6,265 nucleotides of DNA from Deltaproteobacteria bacterium (GTDB taxonomy: Bacteria > Myxococcota_A > Polyangia > Polyangiales > Houyiibacteriaceae). Location: positions 1 through 6,265 of the forward strand of contig JAPUKT010000177.1 of assembly GCA_027295555.1 (NCBI GenBank). Direction: 5' to 3'. The notes beneath the pieces are model-generated. The model was not told where the DNA came from. It saw only the letters and a list, made by a program, of their open reading frames with translations, and did no database searches. Positions 5,578 to 6,265 of this stretch are shown here, in pieces (within the stretch, counting starts at the first letter, position 1; every line of letters begins with the position of its first letter). The position numbers and the translations under genes were made by a program.

Positions 5578-6265
5578 TTAGCTCCGGCCGTACACCGGGA
5601 CCAATGCTCCTCTTGTCACCGCGTTTTGCGGTGACGCCAAGAACGCGACCGTCTCTGCGATCTCCTCGGGTTTTGGCCACGCGTCGAAGTTCGCGTTAGC
5701 CATCGCCGTACGGTTGTCCGGTGTATCGATGATGCTCGGGACGATCGCGTTCACCCAAATCGACGAATCGGATAGCTCGTCGGCAAGCGAAAGCGTCAGC
5801 GCCGCGACTGCGGCCTTCGACGCGGAATAGGCGGTCATCTGCCCGGTTGGCACGAGGGCCGGTCGAGCCGCCACATTGACGATCCGACCTTCGCGCCCGG
5901 ACATCGTCTTCACGGCCTCGCGGCAGCAGAGGAAACACGTCGTGGCGTTGAGCCGCATCAGATGGTTCCACATCTCGAGGCTCGTCGAGGTAATCGGCCC
6001 CATATCGAATCCGCCAGCGACGTGAACGCTTGCGTAGAGCGAGGCTGGCGCGCCGTAGAGCTTGGCAACGTCGTCTTCGACCCCGAGGTCGAGTCCTTCG
6101 TAAAGCTTCACCGCGTCGTGATTGCGATATGGAAACCCTTCGAGCTCCTCGGCTGCGTACACAGGCACGTGGACGGTCGCACCTGCCGCAACCAACCGCC
6201 CGACCACAGCTGTACCAAGCGCCCCCGTGCCCCCGGTTACGATTGCCTCTCGTCCCGCGAAACCC
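5578..6265 (-). CDS. Classical SDR-family NAD(P)-dependent oxidoreductase, N-terminus cut by window edge
   Basis: A classical short-chain dehydrogenase/reductase, expected to interconvert a ketone and an alcohol with NAD(P)H. The frame is open to the right edge and 228 residues are visible, so only a few N-terminal residues are missing. The glycine-rich dinucleotide motif TGGTGALG (visible residues 10-17) starts before the first internal start codon (GTG at 6207); a start there would delete the cofactor site, so the true start lies outside the window. Strand 4 reads HVAGGF in place of the usual NNAG. The helix-4 Asn is in RLNATTCF, and the active-site pair is Tyr146-Lys150 in YSASK. The Ser normally 13 residues before the Tyr is Ala133 (NVAARPALVP), as in dihydropteridine-reductase-like SDRs. 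The C-terminal NAIVPSIIDTP and GALVPVYGR complete the fold, with stop TAA at 5578-5580. It is the first visible gene of the array; the promoter must be farther upstream. Confidence 0.92.
   Translation of the reverse strand, partial: GFAGREAIVTGGTGALGTAVVGRLVAAGATVHVPVYAAEELEGFPYRNHDAVKLYEGLDLGVEDDVAKLYGAPASLYASVHVAGGFDMGPITSTSLEMWNHLMRLNATTCFLCCREAVKTMSGREGRIVNVAARPALVPTGQMTAYSASKAAVAALTLSLADELSDSSIWVNAIVPSIIDTPDNRTAMANANFDAWPKPEEIAETVAFLASPQNAVTRGALVPVYGRS

Noticed and set aside
5552..5680. 43-residue N-terminal extension of the hypothetical protein into the SDR gene
   Set aside because: It would overlap the SDR by about 100 bases with charged, low-complexity shadow sequence; ATG 5551 has its own ribosome binding site.

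Overview
The window is a tightly packed bacterial segment. It is GC-rich, with overlapping genes and clear Shine-Dalgarno sequences. Only 31 bases (1293-1297 and 5552-5577) lie outside credible coding sequence. Gene content (a pimeloyl-CoA-dehydrogenase-like acyl-CoA dehydrogenase, a PF13469-type sulfotransferase, several dehydrogenases) resembles metabolically rich soil or marine lineages such as Myxococcota, Binatota-like deltaproteobacterial groups or Actinobacteria. No rRNA or other phylogenetic marker is present, so taxonomy stays open.

Layout. At the left edge, on the plus strand, is the 3' part of an acyl-CoA dehydrogenase gene (1-666). It meets head-on a six-gene array that fills the rest of the window on the minus strand. 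The two converging genes overlap by four bases, and one palindromic CTAG supplies both stop codons. Read in transcription order (right to left), the array is: a classical SDR oxidoreductase cut by the right edge (6265-5578); an unrecognised strand-rich 219-residue protein (5551-4892); a sulfotransferase (4892-3681); a class III PLP aminotransferase of the glutamate-1-semialdehyde aminomutase type (3684-2332); an extended-SDR epimerase/dehydratase (2335-1298); and a VOC/glyoxalase-fold protein (1292-663).

The junctions in the array are a 26-base gap, TGATG, GTGA, ATGA and a 5-base gap. No internal promoter or terminator is evident, so the six genes very probably form one translationally coupled operon whose promoter lies beyond the right edge.

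How they may work together (inference). Two NAD(P)-dependent dehydrogenases, a PLP aminotransferase, a PAPS-type sulfotransferase and a VOC metalloenzyme could carry out successive redox, amination, sulfation and isomerisation or ring-modifying steps on one small molecule or lipid-like substrate. The strand-rich protein of unknown function would be an accessory partner. I do not recognise this combination as a named pathway. No CRISPR array, tRNA, rRNA, insertion sequence or phage feature was seen.
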